A stretch of DNA of 64,000 nt from Chitinophaga hostae. Its GTDB lineage: Bacteria > Bacteroidota > Bacteroidia > Chitinophagales > Chitinophagaceae. The translations under genes were made by a program, and so were the position numbers. The notes under the pieces were generated by a model. It did not search any database. It saw only the letters and a program-made list of their open reading frames with translations, and was not told where the DNA came from. The stretch's first letter is position 1, and the number at the start of each line of letters is the position of its first letter. Shown piece after piece: positions 26,328-34,478 of the stretch. The stretch lies in NCBI RefSeq assembly GCF_018224885.1, contig NZ_JAGTXB010000009.1:242986-306985 (forward strand), written 5' to 3'.

Positions 26328-28778
26328 TTAACCGTTCACGATCAATTTTTTGATGCGGTCTTCCAGCTTTTCGCTGGTCATCGTATCACGGAGACTATCG
26401 ACTTTAATCGGGAAGCAGAACGGCGTTAGCCGCTGGGGGGAGGTGATAATGATTTTGCTGATGGCAATGCGCTCCAGTGTTTCGCGCAAACGGGCTTCTT
26501 CCATCTGGTAAAAAAAGGCTTCATTGAAGGCTTGTTTCAACAGCAGGTTTTGAGGATCATAATCGCCAAATACATTAAACAGCAGGGAAGCGGATGATTG
26601 CAAGTGCCGGTTGGCCTTGTGTTTCCCGGGATAGCCCTGGAATATAAGCCCGGCTATCACGGCAATATCGCGAAACTTGCGCCTGGCCATTTCGGTGGCG
26701 TTAACGCTGGTTTGCAATTCCCATAACAGGTTTTCGGTGGTGAACAACTGTTTGGCATTTTCCAGGGTCAGCGGGATGGGCTGATCAGACAGTAATTCAA
26801 AGCCGTAGTCGTTCATGGCAATAGAAAATGTAATGGGCTGTATACGGCTGATCCGGTAGGCCAGCAGGGCCGCCATTACTTCATGTACCAGCCGTCCTTC
26901 AAAAGGATATACAAAGAGATGATAGCCGTCTTTGGTCTGTATCTGTTCGATCAGTAACTCATTGGCTTTGGGAATATGGGATAGTTCTTCCTGGAGATTA
27001 AACAGCGGTTGTAATGCCAGCAGTTCCGGATCTTTGGTATTGCGCGACAGCGCTTCATTGAATTTTTCCCGCAGCATGCGGCCCAGGTTAGATGATAACG
27101 GGATACGTCCGCCCTGGTAACTGGGTACAATAGATCTTTTTGAAGTTGATTTACGCACCAGTACCGTCATGTCTTTTATCAGCACATATTCCAGGTTGCG
27201 GCCGGCCAGGGTAAAGGAGTCGCCGGGTTGCAGCCGGGAAATAAAGCCTTCTTCAATAACCCCAATATAACCACCGCTCATGAATTTTACTTTCAGCATG
27301 GCATCGCTTACAATCGTGCCGATGTGCAAACGATGGCGCATGGCCATCATGCGGCTGCGGCAGATATAGAAATCACCTTCCCGCTCTATTTTTTTGAATT
27401 CATCGTAGCTGGCCAGCGCATCGCCGCCGGTAGTGAGGAAGGCGAGCAGCCATTGCCAGTCTTCTTCCGTAATATGCTGAAAACAAAAGGTCAGCCTTAC
27501 TTCTTCCCATATTTCACTGCCATGGAAACCATCGGATACTGCGAGTGTCATCAGGTATTGCAGTAATACATCGTAAGCCAGTAGTACCGGCATTTTGCTT
27601 TCGATAAGATCCTGTTCCATCGCCGCTTTCAGGGCAGCGGCTTCCACCAGCTCCAGGGCGTGTGTTGGCAGAAAGAATATTTTGCTCACGGCGCCGGGCT
27701 GATGTCCGCTACGGCCCGCCCGCTGCAGGAAACGGGCTACCCCTTTCGGGCTGCCTACCTGGATAACACTGTCGACCGGCCGGAAATCCACTCCCAGATC
27801 GAGGCTGGCCGTACAAACAACGGCTTTTAAAATACCGTTATGTAAGGCTTCTTCGACCCATATACGCAGTTCCATATCTATAGAACCGTGGTGCAATGCC
27901 AGTGCGCCCGCCAGCATAGGATCTTCCCGCAGCAGTGCCTGGTACCAGAGTTCGGATTGTGAGCGGGTGTTGGTAAAGATCAGCGTGGTTTGACTATCAT
28001 TGATAATGGGCAGTGACTGTGGCAGCATTTTGATACCCAGGTGTCCTGCCCAGGGATAGTTTTCTATTTCATGCGGGATCACGCTTTTCAGGGCAATTTT
28101 CTTTTTTAGCTGCGCCCTGATAATGATGCCGTTGTTATGATAAGGACCCAGCAATACTTCCAGGGCTTCATCGAGATTGCCGATGGTAGCGGAAATACCC
28201 CATACTTTCAGGTGTTCTTTCCGCAAGCCTCTGAGGCGGCTGAGGGCCAGTTCCACCATTACGCCGCGTTTACTGCCCATCAGCTCATGCCACTCATCCA
28301 CCACCACGGTGTGCATGTGGGTAAATACTTTGGGATATTCCTTTTGGGCCAGCAGCAAATGCAGGCTTTCCGGGGTAATGATCAGTACTTCCGGCATTTG
28401 CTTTTTCTGTGCGGCGCGCAGCGCCACAGGTGTATCTCCGCTGCGGATGCCTACCTGCCAGGGTATGCCCAGTTCCTGTAACGCAGTTTCCATAGCCCTG
28501 CCCAGATCTTTGGCCAGCGCGCGGAGCGGTGTTACCCACAATAACTGTAAACCATTTTTTGTTTTGCTGGTATAGTCTTTCGGGTGGGCATCTATCCAGG
28601 CGATCACGGTTCCGAGGAACAGGGAAAACGTTTTGCCGAAACCGGTAGGTGCGTTTACAATGCCTGATTTACCCTGCAGGTATGCTTTCCAGGCATCTTC
28701 CTGGAATTTAAAGGGCTTTAATTCTTTTTCGCCCAACCATTTGTTGATCACTTTCCATCCACCCGAACGTTGTTGCAT
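26328..28778 (-). CDS. Ligase-associated DNA damage response DEXH-box helicase (Lhr-core type)
   Basis: This 816-aa SF2 helicase resembles the Lhr core, a 3'-to-5' DNA translocase. Walker A is NAPTGFGKT (residues 42-50), the DEXH box is VVVDEWHELMGSKRG, motif III is WGISATIGN, motif V is CTASLDLGVDFRPVD, and motif VI is FLQRAGRSGHQPG. The C-terminal part is the Lhr winged-helix/beta-barrel region. In other genomes its neighbours are pdeM, ligase and exonuclease. Here only pdeM is adjacent; ligase and exonuclease are found 7 kb away on the same strand. Confidence 0.94.
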   Translation of the reverse strand: MQQRSGGWKVINKWLGEKELKPFKFQEDAWKAYLQGKSGIVNAPTGFGKTFSLFLGTVIAWIDAHPKDYTSKTKNGLQLLWVTPLRALAKDLGRAMETALQELGIPWQVGIRSGDTPVALRAAQKKQMPEVLIITPESLHLLLAQKEYPKVFTHMHTVVVDEWHELMGSKRGVMVELALSRLRGLRKEHLKVWGISATIGNLDEALEVLLGPYHNNGIIIRAQLKKKIALKSVIPHEIENYPWAGHLGIKMLPQSLPIINDSQTTLIFTNTRSQSELWYQALLREDPMLAGALALHHGSIDMELRIWVEEALHNGILKAVVCTASLDLGVDFRPVDSVIQVGSPKGVARFLQRAGRSGHQPGAVSKIFFLPTHALELVEAAALKAAMEQDLIESKMPVLLAYDVLLQYLMTLAVSDGFHGSEIWEEVRLTFCFQHITEEDWQWLLAFLTTGGDALASYDEFKKIEREGDFYICRSRMMAMRHRLHIGTIVSDAMLKVKFMSGGYIGVIEEGFISRLQPGDSFTLAGRNLEYVLIKDMTVLVRKSTSKRSIVPSYQGGRIPLSSNLGRMLREKFNEALSRNTKDPELLALQPLFNLQEELSHIPKANELLIEQIQTKDGYHLFVYPFEGRLVHEVMAALLAYRISRIQPITFSIAMNDYGFELLSDQPIPLTLENAKQLFTTENLLWELQTSVNATEMARRKFRDIAVIAGLIFQGYPGKHKANRHLQSSASLLFNVFGDYDPQNLLLKQAFNEAFFYQMEEARLRETLERIAISKIIITSPQRLTPFCFPIKVDSLRDTMTSEKLEDRIKKLIVNG

Positions 28779-28818
28779 AGGGATGAAATTAGCATAAAAT
28801 GATAAATCGTGAAACGCT

Positions 28819-28826
28819 TATTTTTG
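28819..28826 (+). promoter_or_regulatory. -7 box of the purine permease gene, 4 nt from the start codon
   Basis: TATTTTTG matches TAnnTTTG, and only CAGC separates it from the ATG at 28831. If it is the -7 element, the mRNA would be leaderless or nearly so. Confidence 0.4.
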
Positions 28827-28830
28827 CAGC

Positions 28831-30156
28831 ATGCTCGCAAAATATTTCCGGCTCTCCGAACACAACACGACTGTTAAGAAAGAAGTACTGGCAGGGTTAA
28901 CAACCTTTTCCACGATGGCGTATATACTGGCGGTGAATCCCAGCATCCTTTCCCGGACGGGAATGGATTTCAACGCGCTGATTACCGCCACTGCGCTGGC
29001 GGCGGCCATAGGCACGCTGGTGATGGCGTTGTATGCCAGGTTGCCGATTGGCGTGGCGCCCGGCATGGGCCTGAATGCTTTTTTTGCCTATACCATTGTT
29101 TCGTCTATGGGATATAGCTGGCAGTTTGCACTTACGGCAGTTTTCCTGGAAGGGATCATTTTTATTTTCCTGTCTATGTTCAGGATAAGGGAGGCCATCA
29201 TCAACAGCATCCCGGAAAACCTGAAACATGCCATTTCGGTGGGTATTGGATTGTTGATAGCGCTGATCGGTATGGCCAATGCGGGTATTATAGAAACGGG
29301 GATGCATCATGTAGGCGATGGGAAGCTGGATGGCGTGATCCTGAAAATGGGTAATATCACCAGCATAGGGCCGCTTATTGCGCTGATAGGCTTGATTGTA
29401 AGTGCCGTGCTGATGTATAAAAATGTAAACGCCGCTTTGCTGATCGGTATCCTGGCGGCTACAGTGGTTGGTATTCCATTGGGGATTACGCATTTCCCGG
29501 CCAGCGGGCACCTGGTGAGTTTGCCGCCCTCCCTGGCGCCGGTGGCTTTTAAACTGGAGTTTGATAAAATATTTACGCTGGACATGGTGATGATCCTGTT
29601 TACGCTATTGATGGTTAATCTTTTTGATACGGTAGGTACGCTGATCGGGTTATGTAATAAAGCAGGTTTACTGGATGAGAATGGCCGGTTGCCACGGGCC
29701 AAGCAGGCATTGATGGCTGACGCAGTGGGTACTACCGCAGCCGGACTGCTGGGTACCAGCGTGGTAACTGCTTACGTGGAAAGTGCCAGTGGTATCGCAG
29801 CAGGTGGTAAAACCGGGTTGACGGCGCTGACTGTTGCCATCATGTTTTTGTTATCCCTGTTTTTTGCACCGGTGTTTGCCATGATCCCGCAGGCAGCTAC
29901 TGCACCGGCTCTTATCATTGTTGGAATGCTTATGATGGGGGCGGTGACTAAAATAGACTTTAACGATGTAACGGAAGCCATTCCCGCTTTCCTGGCTATT
30001 GTAATGATGCCCTATAGTTATAGTATCGCAGAAGGTATCGTGTTTGGTATGTTGTCCTATGTATTGCTGAAAGTGCTGACAGGGCAATATAAAAGTATCA
30101 GCCCTGTGATGTATGTGCTGTCGGTGTTATTTATCATTACTTTCCTCGTGAAGTAA
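28831..30156 (+). CDS. NCS2 family permease (AzgA/GhxP-like purine transporter)
   Basis: The 441-aa integral membrane protein has about 12-14 hydrophobic segments. NCS2/AzgA hallmarks are EVLAGLTTFSTMAYILAVNP at the N-terminus, GVAPGMGLNAFFAYTIV, FDTVGTLIGL and GTSVVTAYVESASGIAAGGKTGLTA. Members import adenine, guanine or hypoxanthine by proton symport; the exact base is inferred. The start codon sits 4 nt after a promoter-like box. It is convergent with the LD-carboxypeptidase gene, whose stop codon is directly adjacent. Confidence 0.93.
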   Translation: MLAKYFRLSEHNTTVKKEVLAGLTTFSTMAYILAVNPSILSRTGMDFNALITATALAAAIGTLVMALYARLPIGVAPGMGLNAFFAYTIVSSMGYSWQFALTAVFLEGIIFIFLSMFRIREAIINSIPENLKHAISVGIGLLIALIGMANAGIIETGMHHVGDGKLDGVILKMGNITSIGPLIALIGLIVSAVLMYKNVNAALLIGILAATVVGIPLGITHFPASGHLVSLPPSLAPVAFKLEFDKIFTLDMVMILFTLLMVNLFDTVGTLIGLCNKAGLLDENGRLPRAKQALMADAVGTTAAGLLGTSVVTAYVESASGIAAGGKTGLTALTVAIMFLLSLFFAPVFAMIPQAATAPALIIVGMLMMGAVTKIDFNDVTEAIPAFLAIVMMPYSYSIAEGIVFGMLSYVLLKVLTGQYKSISPVMYVLSVLFIITFLVK

Positions 30157-31188
30157 TTATTCTTTCAGGGTAACAGTATCATCGCCTACGCTCAGGGTAT
30201 GCATCATACCACACTTGAGGGCGTAGTTGTTTTTCTGGTGTCCTACCGGGAAGTTGAAGCAAACCGGGTAGCTGAAATCCTTTACTTTTTCCAGCACCAT
30301 ATCGTACACAGTTCTGCCGAATTCTTCGCCGGGGTCGTCTGGTTTGATACGGTTAAACCCGCCGATGATAAGCCCGGCGAGATTATCCAGCTTATGGGAG
30401 CGTTGTAGTGTGCCCAACATACGGTCAAGACTATACGGATATTCACCTACTTCTTCCAGGAATAATATTTTTCCATTGGTATCAATTTCGGAATCAGTGG
30501 CCGACATGCTCTGGATGATAGACAGGTTGCCACCGATGAGCATACCTCTTGCTTTTCCCTTCCTGTTGCGGTTGTCCGGAGCCGTGCTATACTGCATTTT
30601 TTTACCGGTGAGTGCCTGGTAAATAGACATGATGGTATCCTGGATAACAGGTTCGGCCCTGCTGAAATCGTCGGGAAAACTGTTACACATTTTAGCATGG
30701 AGGGAGGCGATGCCAAAGTGCCTGCCTATGTGACAATGTAATACCGTGGCGTCGCTAAAGCCGATCACCCATTTGGGTTTGCGCTGAAACCTGGAAAAGT
30801 CGAGCTGGTCAATGATGCGCGCAGTACCGTACCCGCCGCGGCCGCACATAATGGCTTTAATATTATCATCATTGAGCATGGCCTGGAGGTCTGCCAGTCT
30901 TTCCGCATCGGTGCCTCCGAAACTATAGTCGCGTGCACCAACGGTTTTGCCTATACGAATATTAAATCCCCAGCTTTCCATAATGCGGATAGCGGGTTGT
31001 ATTTCATCTCTCCTGATATATCCGGCCGGGCAGGTAATGCCGATAATGTCACCTGGTTTCAGATAAGCAGGAACCTGCGGTTCTTTCTTATCTGAAACAA
31101 CGGTGGATCCTATGCCGGCAAGCGTTTGCAGCGCCGGGAGTCCTGCGCCTGCGGTAACGAGGGCCGACAAAAAATGTTTGCGGTTCAT
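30157..31188 (-). CDS. LD-carboxypeptidase (S66 family), exported
   Basis: The 343-aa serine peptidase of the S66 (LdcA/MccF) family would cleave the L,D-bond of murein tetrapeptides or related substrates. PAYLKPGDIIGITCPAGYI starts the domain. AIMCGRGGYGTARIID forms the oxyanion region, and VIGFSDATVLH contains the nucleophile serine (GFSD rather than the common GYSD). GLIIGGFN lies in the C-terminal part. ATG 31188 begins an export signal (MNRKHFLSALVTAGAGLPALQ), so the enzyme is probably periplasmic, unlike cytoplasmic LdcA. It follows the SnoaL-like gene by 28 bp. Confidence 0.88.
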   Translation of the reverse strand: MNRKHFLSALVTAGAGLPALQTLAGIGSTVVSDKKEPQVPAYLKPGDIIGITCPAGYIRRDEIQPAIRIMESWGFNIRIGKTVGARDYSFGGTDAERLADLQAMLNDDNIKAIMCGRGGYGTARIIDQLDFSRFQRKPKWVIGFSDATVLHCHIGRHFGIASLHAKMCNSFPDDFSRAEPVIQDTIMSIYQALTGKKMQYSTAPDNRNRKGKARGMLIGGNLSIIQSMSATDSEIDTNGKILFLEEVGEYPYSLDRMLGTLQRSHKLDNLAGLIIGGFNRIKPDDPGEEFGRTVYDMVLEKVKDFSYPVCFNFPVGHQKNNYALKCGMMHTLSVGDDTVTLKE

Positions 31189-31216
31189 ACGCTTAAAATA
31201 AGCATATTTTGGCAAA

Positions 31217-31615
31217 TCATTTTGTGGTAATTAAATCGCGTACTGACCAGTGAGCGATGTATTTCTCATCTTTTAACTGTACAATATCGATAATCCGGAG
31301 AGTAGCTTTTTTACCGGTAGGTTCCTGTCCAAGGAGAGGCGCACTGAAAGTGCCTGTAAAGGATTTGTAGGTGACCACTTTATCATCTTCCGCAATCATG
31401 TCAAAGATGTCCAGCTGAATATCGGGAAAAGCAGGGCGCAGTAGTTTGATGATGAAATCGCGGGTGGCATTGGCGTCATTATTACCCACTGGTCCGGTGT
31501 GGTTAATAAAATCGGGTGCTACTACTTCGGCAAAAGCCTGCAGGTCGCCATTGACGATAAATGCTTCGTTGAAACGTTTTACAACCGCTTTATTCTTTTC
31601 CTGTAATGTTTGCAT
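31217..31615 (-). CDS. SnoaL-like/ester cyclase family protein
   Basis: The 132-aa protein has the NTF2-like fold typical of SnoaL-type proteins: KNKAVVKRFNEAFIVNGDLQAFAEVVAPDFINHTGP, then a LLRPAFPDIQLDIFDMIAEDDKVVTYKSFTGTF strand set and a final HWSVRDLI. Family members range from polyketide cyclases to proteins of unknown role, so no substrate is assigned. It lies 62 bp behind an AraC regulator and just ahead of the LD-carboxypeptidase, all on one strand, so it is probably regulated with them. Confidence 0.82.
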   Translation of the reverse strand: MQTLQEKNKAVVKRFNEAFIVNGDLQAFAEVVAPDFINHTGPVGNNDANATRDFIIKLLRPAFPDIQLDIFDMIAEDDKVVTYKSFTGTFSAPLLGQEPTGKKATLRIIDIVQLKDEKYIAHWSVRDLITTK

Positions 31616-31677
31616 GCTATATTTTTTTATGCAACAAAATTACATCCGGGGCAAGGTACATGAATAACGCAAACGGC

Positions 31678-32535
31678 TCAGATAATAGCCTTTTTGGCTC
31701 TTTCGCTATTGGGGGTGATGCCGTAGACCTGTTTGAAAATGCGGATAAAATGAGAGGGGCTTTCAAACCCGCATTCCTGGGCTATTTCGGCTACCTGTTT
31801 CTGTGTGGATTGCAACAGTGTTTGCGCAAAAGCCAGTCTTTGTTCATTGATCCATCGCCGGGGAGCCATCTGGTATTGTTGCTGAAAGTCGCGTTTAAAA
31901 GAAGCCAGGCTGCGACCGGAGAGTCGCGCCATTTCAGGTAATGTGAGTGGCTGGAATAGATGCTGTTTCACCACAAAAGCAATATCGGAAGGTTGCGCAT
32001 ACACGATCTGTTGCATGAAAGCCAGTACGGATGCCTGTTGCGGAGTTGCCAGTAATAAAAGAAATACCTCGTACAGCTTTACAGATAGCAAGGCCGCGAG
32101 GTTGGATGGCTCCTGCGAAAAATAGGCCAGGTACTGCTCCCGGAATGCTTCCAGCAGTGGATTGATGGGTAAGGTGAGATGATCGCCCGCTGTTGTTTTT
32201 GCGGGTGTGGTATAATTGAATTTGTGAAGAAATCTGCGCAGTTGTTCGTCTGAAAAATAAATCAGCAGGCTTTTAAAATTCGGTCCTCCTTCCACAAAAT
32301 CGGACATAACGTAGAAGCCCCGTTTCATCAGCAGCAGGGAACCTGCCTCTACTTTAGCCGTATGGCGGTCGAAATGCAAAAGTTTGTGTCCCGACAATAC
32401 AAAGATCATGACGTTTTCTTTCAGGAAAATGGTGCGTTTGCTGGCCATGCCGCGCTGCTTCAGCATGGCAAAGTGCATATTGCCTGCTTTAAGGATCTGT
32501 TGCCCGTCCTGATCTTTTGGAAATTTGAGTAACAT
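31678..32535 (-). CDS. AraC family transcriptional regulator
   Basis: The 285-aa regulator has an N-terminal cupin-like sensor part (MHFAMLKQRGMASKRTIFLKENVMIFVLSG) and a C-terminal double helix-turn-helix from residue about 185. The HTH motifs are LPEMARLSGRSLASFKRDFQQQY and VAEIAQECGFESPSHFIRIFKQVYGITPN. The inducer is unknown. It heads a same-strand run with the SnoaL-like and LD-carboxypeptidase genes. A TAATTTTG box ends 5 nt before its ATG. Confidence 0.92.
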   Translation of the reverse strand: MLLKFPKDQDGQQILKAGNMHFAMLKQRGMASKRTIFLKENVMIFVLSGHKLLHFDRHTAKVEAGSLLLMKRGFYVMSDFVEGGPNFKSLLIYFSDEQLRRFLHKFNYTTPAKTTAGDHLTLPINPLLEAFREQYLAYFSQEPSNLAALLSVKLYEVFLLLLATPQQASVLAFMQQIVYAQPSDIAFVVKQHLFQPLTLPEMARLSGRSLASFKRDFQQQYQMAPRRWINEQRLAFAQTLLQSTQKQVAEIAQECGFESPSHFIRIFKQVYGITPNSERAKKAII

Positions 32536-32540
32536 GTTAT

Positions 32541-32548
32541 CAAAATTA
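32541..32548 (-). promoter_or_regulatory. -7 box of the AraC gene, 5 nt from the start codon
   Basis: The minus strand reads TAATTTTG, a TAnnTTTG match, then ATAAC and the ATG at 32535. It may be a leaderless mRNA. Confidence 0.35.
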
Positions 32549-32629
32549 AAGTATTTTTTGGCCCGGATCAGGGAAGTTTTACTGTGACAGTGGCAGCATT
32601 TTTGTCGCTACGTTTTAAATTGTTGTTAT

Positions 32630-33214
32630 ATGCGTTACCTCACGATACTCCTTTTTACATTGCTGCTGGCATCGGCAGGCTATGCTCAGAAAACTGCGTG
32701 GTTAATAGTTCCCGGTAAATCAATCGGTCAAATCAAGCTGGAGGCGCCTGCGCAGAGCCTGGCAGTATTAGGCAAGCCGGATGGAGGAGATGCAGCAATG
32801 ATGAAGGCCTGGCGTATCTGGTATAGCAGAAAGAAAGATAAGACGATTGATTCCTTACATCTGCTGGCGGTGTTTACGGCGATGCGCACACAGGATACCC
32901 AATACGTAAAGCAGATCCGTGTAAATTCGCCACGATTCAGAACTGTTAAGGGAGTAGGCGCTGGTAGTTCCATGTTGGCCATCAGGAAGGCTTATCCGGA
33001 TGCAAGGTTGGTACAAACGTACCTGTCTGCCAACAAAGCAAGACGTATAGCCGTATATGAAGATACCAAAGCAGGTATTGCCTTTGAAACATCCAATACA
33101 CGCAGCAAGCGCCCTGTTTGCTCTATGGTAGTGATTTTTGATCCGGGGGAATCTGCAGCCGGCTACCTGGATTTTCATGTGGGATTTGATATGATGGAGC
33201 CGGCAGAAAAATAA
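32630..33214 (+). CDS. Secreted protein of unknown function
   Basis: I do not recognise this 194-aa protein. It has a signal peptide (MRYLTILLFTLLLASAGYAQ) and a mature part with two similar segments: VPGKSIGQIKLEAPAQSLAVLGKPD near the start and FRTVKGVGAGSSMLAIRKAYPDA in the middle. Both follow a Gly-x-Gly/Ser then hydrophobic-helix pattern that suggests a repeated periplasmic fold. The C-terminus (CSMVVIFDPGESAAGYLDFHVGFD) resembles a strand pair. Divergent from the AraC gene and convergent with an outer-membrane protein gene. Confidence 0.72.
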   Translation: MRYLTILLFTLLLASAGYAQKTAWLIVPGKSIGQIKLEAPAQSLAVLGKPDGGDAAMMKAWRIWYSRKKDKTIDSLHLLAVFTAMRTQDTQYVKQIRVNSPRFRTVKGVGAGSSMLAIRKAYPDARLVQTYLSANKARRIAVYEDTKAGIAFETSNTRSKRPVCSMVVIFDPGESAAGYLDFHVGFDMMEPAEK

Positions 33215-33240
33215 ATTCCATCATTTTTATCAGCCGGCTC
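33191..33240. terminator. Overlapping hairpins at a convergent gene end
   Basis: Two alternative stems exist: ATGATGGA (33191-33198) with TCCATCAT (33217-33224) followed by four T, and GAGCCGGC (33197-33204) with GCCGGCTC (33233-33240). They overlap the 3' ends of both converging genes and could terminate either transcript. Confidence 0.4.
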
Positions 33241-33847
33241 ACCTGGCGCAATGGATCTTTACGCCAATGTTATAGTCAATGCCAATACCGGTAATGCCAG
33301 TTATGTCGGGGTTGTACCGGTTGTTATTAAACAGGTAAGTAACGCGTATGCCCAATGAGTGGTTTTCAACAGGTAACCGGAACCCTGCGCTCAGTACCAG
33401 TCCGGATACATGCACCTGGTTGGTGGTTGTTTCCTCATCGTCGATATATTCCACACCGCGGGAAGCGTTTTGAAATCCGTACCCGGCTCCTGCAAAGCAT
33501 CCCCATTTTGTACAGGCCTTATTGGTAGCTGCATTGCCAAAATTCCAGGTTAAGAGGAATGGTACGTTTGTCATAAAAATACTGGTGGAATTGCCCCCGG
33601 TGTTACTGTTGTAATTATCATTAATGGTGGTACCCAGGCCAATATTGGCGCCTATTGAAAGCGCAGAATGATCAGAAAAGCAGAAAAAGTTAAGCCGGGG
33701 CGAGTACACCAGTCCTCCGCCAAGGTAGTTGCTGCCTGCAAACAATCCTCCGCCTATGGCCTGCGAGAACAGCCGGGATTGAGCGTTGCCACGTGTTTGT
33801 AAAAGCAGCCAGCATCCTGCACACAGTAATGCGTATAGCCTGAACAT
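33239..33847 (-). CDS. Predicted outer-membrane beta-barrel protein
   Basis: The 202-aa protein has a signal peptide (MFRLYALLCAGCWLLLQTRGNAQ) and alternating hydrophobic strands typical of small outer-membrane barrels: AIGGGLFAGSNYLGGGLVYSPR, SIGANIGLGTTI, GCFAGAGYGFQNAS, VLSAGFRLP and SLGIRVTYLFNN. Two cysteines (KACTKWGCF) may form a loop disulfide. No specific family is recognised. It lies downstream of the Lrp-type gene on the same strand with a 29-bp gap. Confidence 0.72.
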   Translation of the reverse strand: MFRLYALLCAGCWLLLQTRGNAQSRLFSQAIGGGLFAGSNYLGGGLVYSPRLNFFCFSDHSALSIGANIGLGTTINDNYNSNTGGNSTSIFMTNVPFLLTWNFGNAATNKACTKWGCFAGAGYGFQNASRGVEYIDDEETTTNQVHVSGLVLSAGFRLPVENHSLGIRVTYLFNNNRYNPDITGITGIGIDYNIGVKIHCAR

Positions 33848-33876
33848 AGGTATAGAAAGGGTTTAGAGATAATCAG

Positions 33877-34371
33877 CTAGAAAACTACCTGGTGGGTAGC
33901 TTTAATAACAGAAATAACAAATATACTTTGTGTATGACTCAGATTATCTAATTCTCCCAGTTTATTTACATAAAATTCACGGTATTCATCCATATCCTTT
34001 ACCTGTACTTTTATCATGAAGTCGAATTCCCCCGAGATGTTCAGACATTCCGTTACCTCTGTAAAGTTTAAAATTTCCTGGATAAATTTTTTGCCGCATT
34101 TTTTATTGTGCTCTTTAAGGGTGATGTAACATAATACTGTGAGGCTTTTATCTATTTTCCTGGGGTCAACAATAGCGGCATATTGTTTAATCACGCCAGC
34201 CTGTTCCATTTTCCGGATGCGTTCATATACCGGTGTGGTGCTGAGGTTGAGCTGACCTGCAATATCACGGATCGTCATTTTAGCATCCTGTTGCAACAGG
34301 CGGAGGATACCCATATCCTTTTCATCGAGATGCAGGGGTGTATCCGTATGATGTTCTTTTTTGCTGATCAT
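33877..34371 (-). CDS. Lrp/AsnC family transcriptional regulator
   Basis: The 164-aa regulator has an N-terminal winged HTH (LDEKDMGILRLLQQDAKMTI, then IRDIAGQLNLSTTPVYERIRKMEQAGVI) and a C-terminal RAM ligand-binding domain (ECLNISGEFDFMIKVQVKDMDEY, SIFVISVIKATHQVVF). It is divergent from an MFS exporter gene; the shared intergenic region holds a 13-bp inverted repeat suited to dimeric binding. Amino-acid-responsive control of the exporter and of itself is the likely role. Confidence 0.93.
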   Translation of the reverse strand: MISKKEHHTDTPLHLDEKDMGILRLLQQDAKMTIRDIAGQLNLSTTPVYERIRKMEQAGVIKQYAAIVDPRKIDKSLTVLCYITLKEHNKKCGKKFIQEILNFTEVTECLNISGEFDFMIKVQVKDMDEYREFYVNKLGELDNLSHTQSIFVISVIKATHQVVF

Positions 34372-34379
34372 GTCGGCTT

Positions 34380-34433
34380 AATTTGGAACAAATTTCTATT
34401 TTATTACCTGAAAATGGCTGTTTGTTCCAAATT
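34380..34433. promoter_or_regulatory. Inverted-repeat operator candidate between the Lrp and MFS genes
   Basis: AATTTGGAACAAA (34380-34392) and TTTGTTCCAAATT (34421-34433) are perfect 13-bp inverted copies. Their centres are 41 bp apart, about four helical turns, so both face the same side of the DNA. The pair lies between divergent start codons at 34371 and 34479. Confidence 0.6.
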
Positions 34434-34466
34434 TTTTCGAAATAAATTACTATTGGAGTGATTTTA

Positions 34467-34474
34467 TATGTTTG
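34467..34474 (+). promoter_or_regulatory. -7 box of the MFS gene, 4 nt from the GTG start
   Basis: TATGTTTG matches TAnnTTTG and lies 4 nt before GTG 34479. It favours that GTG over the upstream in-frame GTG at 34458. Confidence 0.4.
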
Positions 34475-34478
34475 TGGC

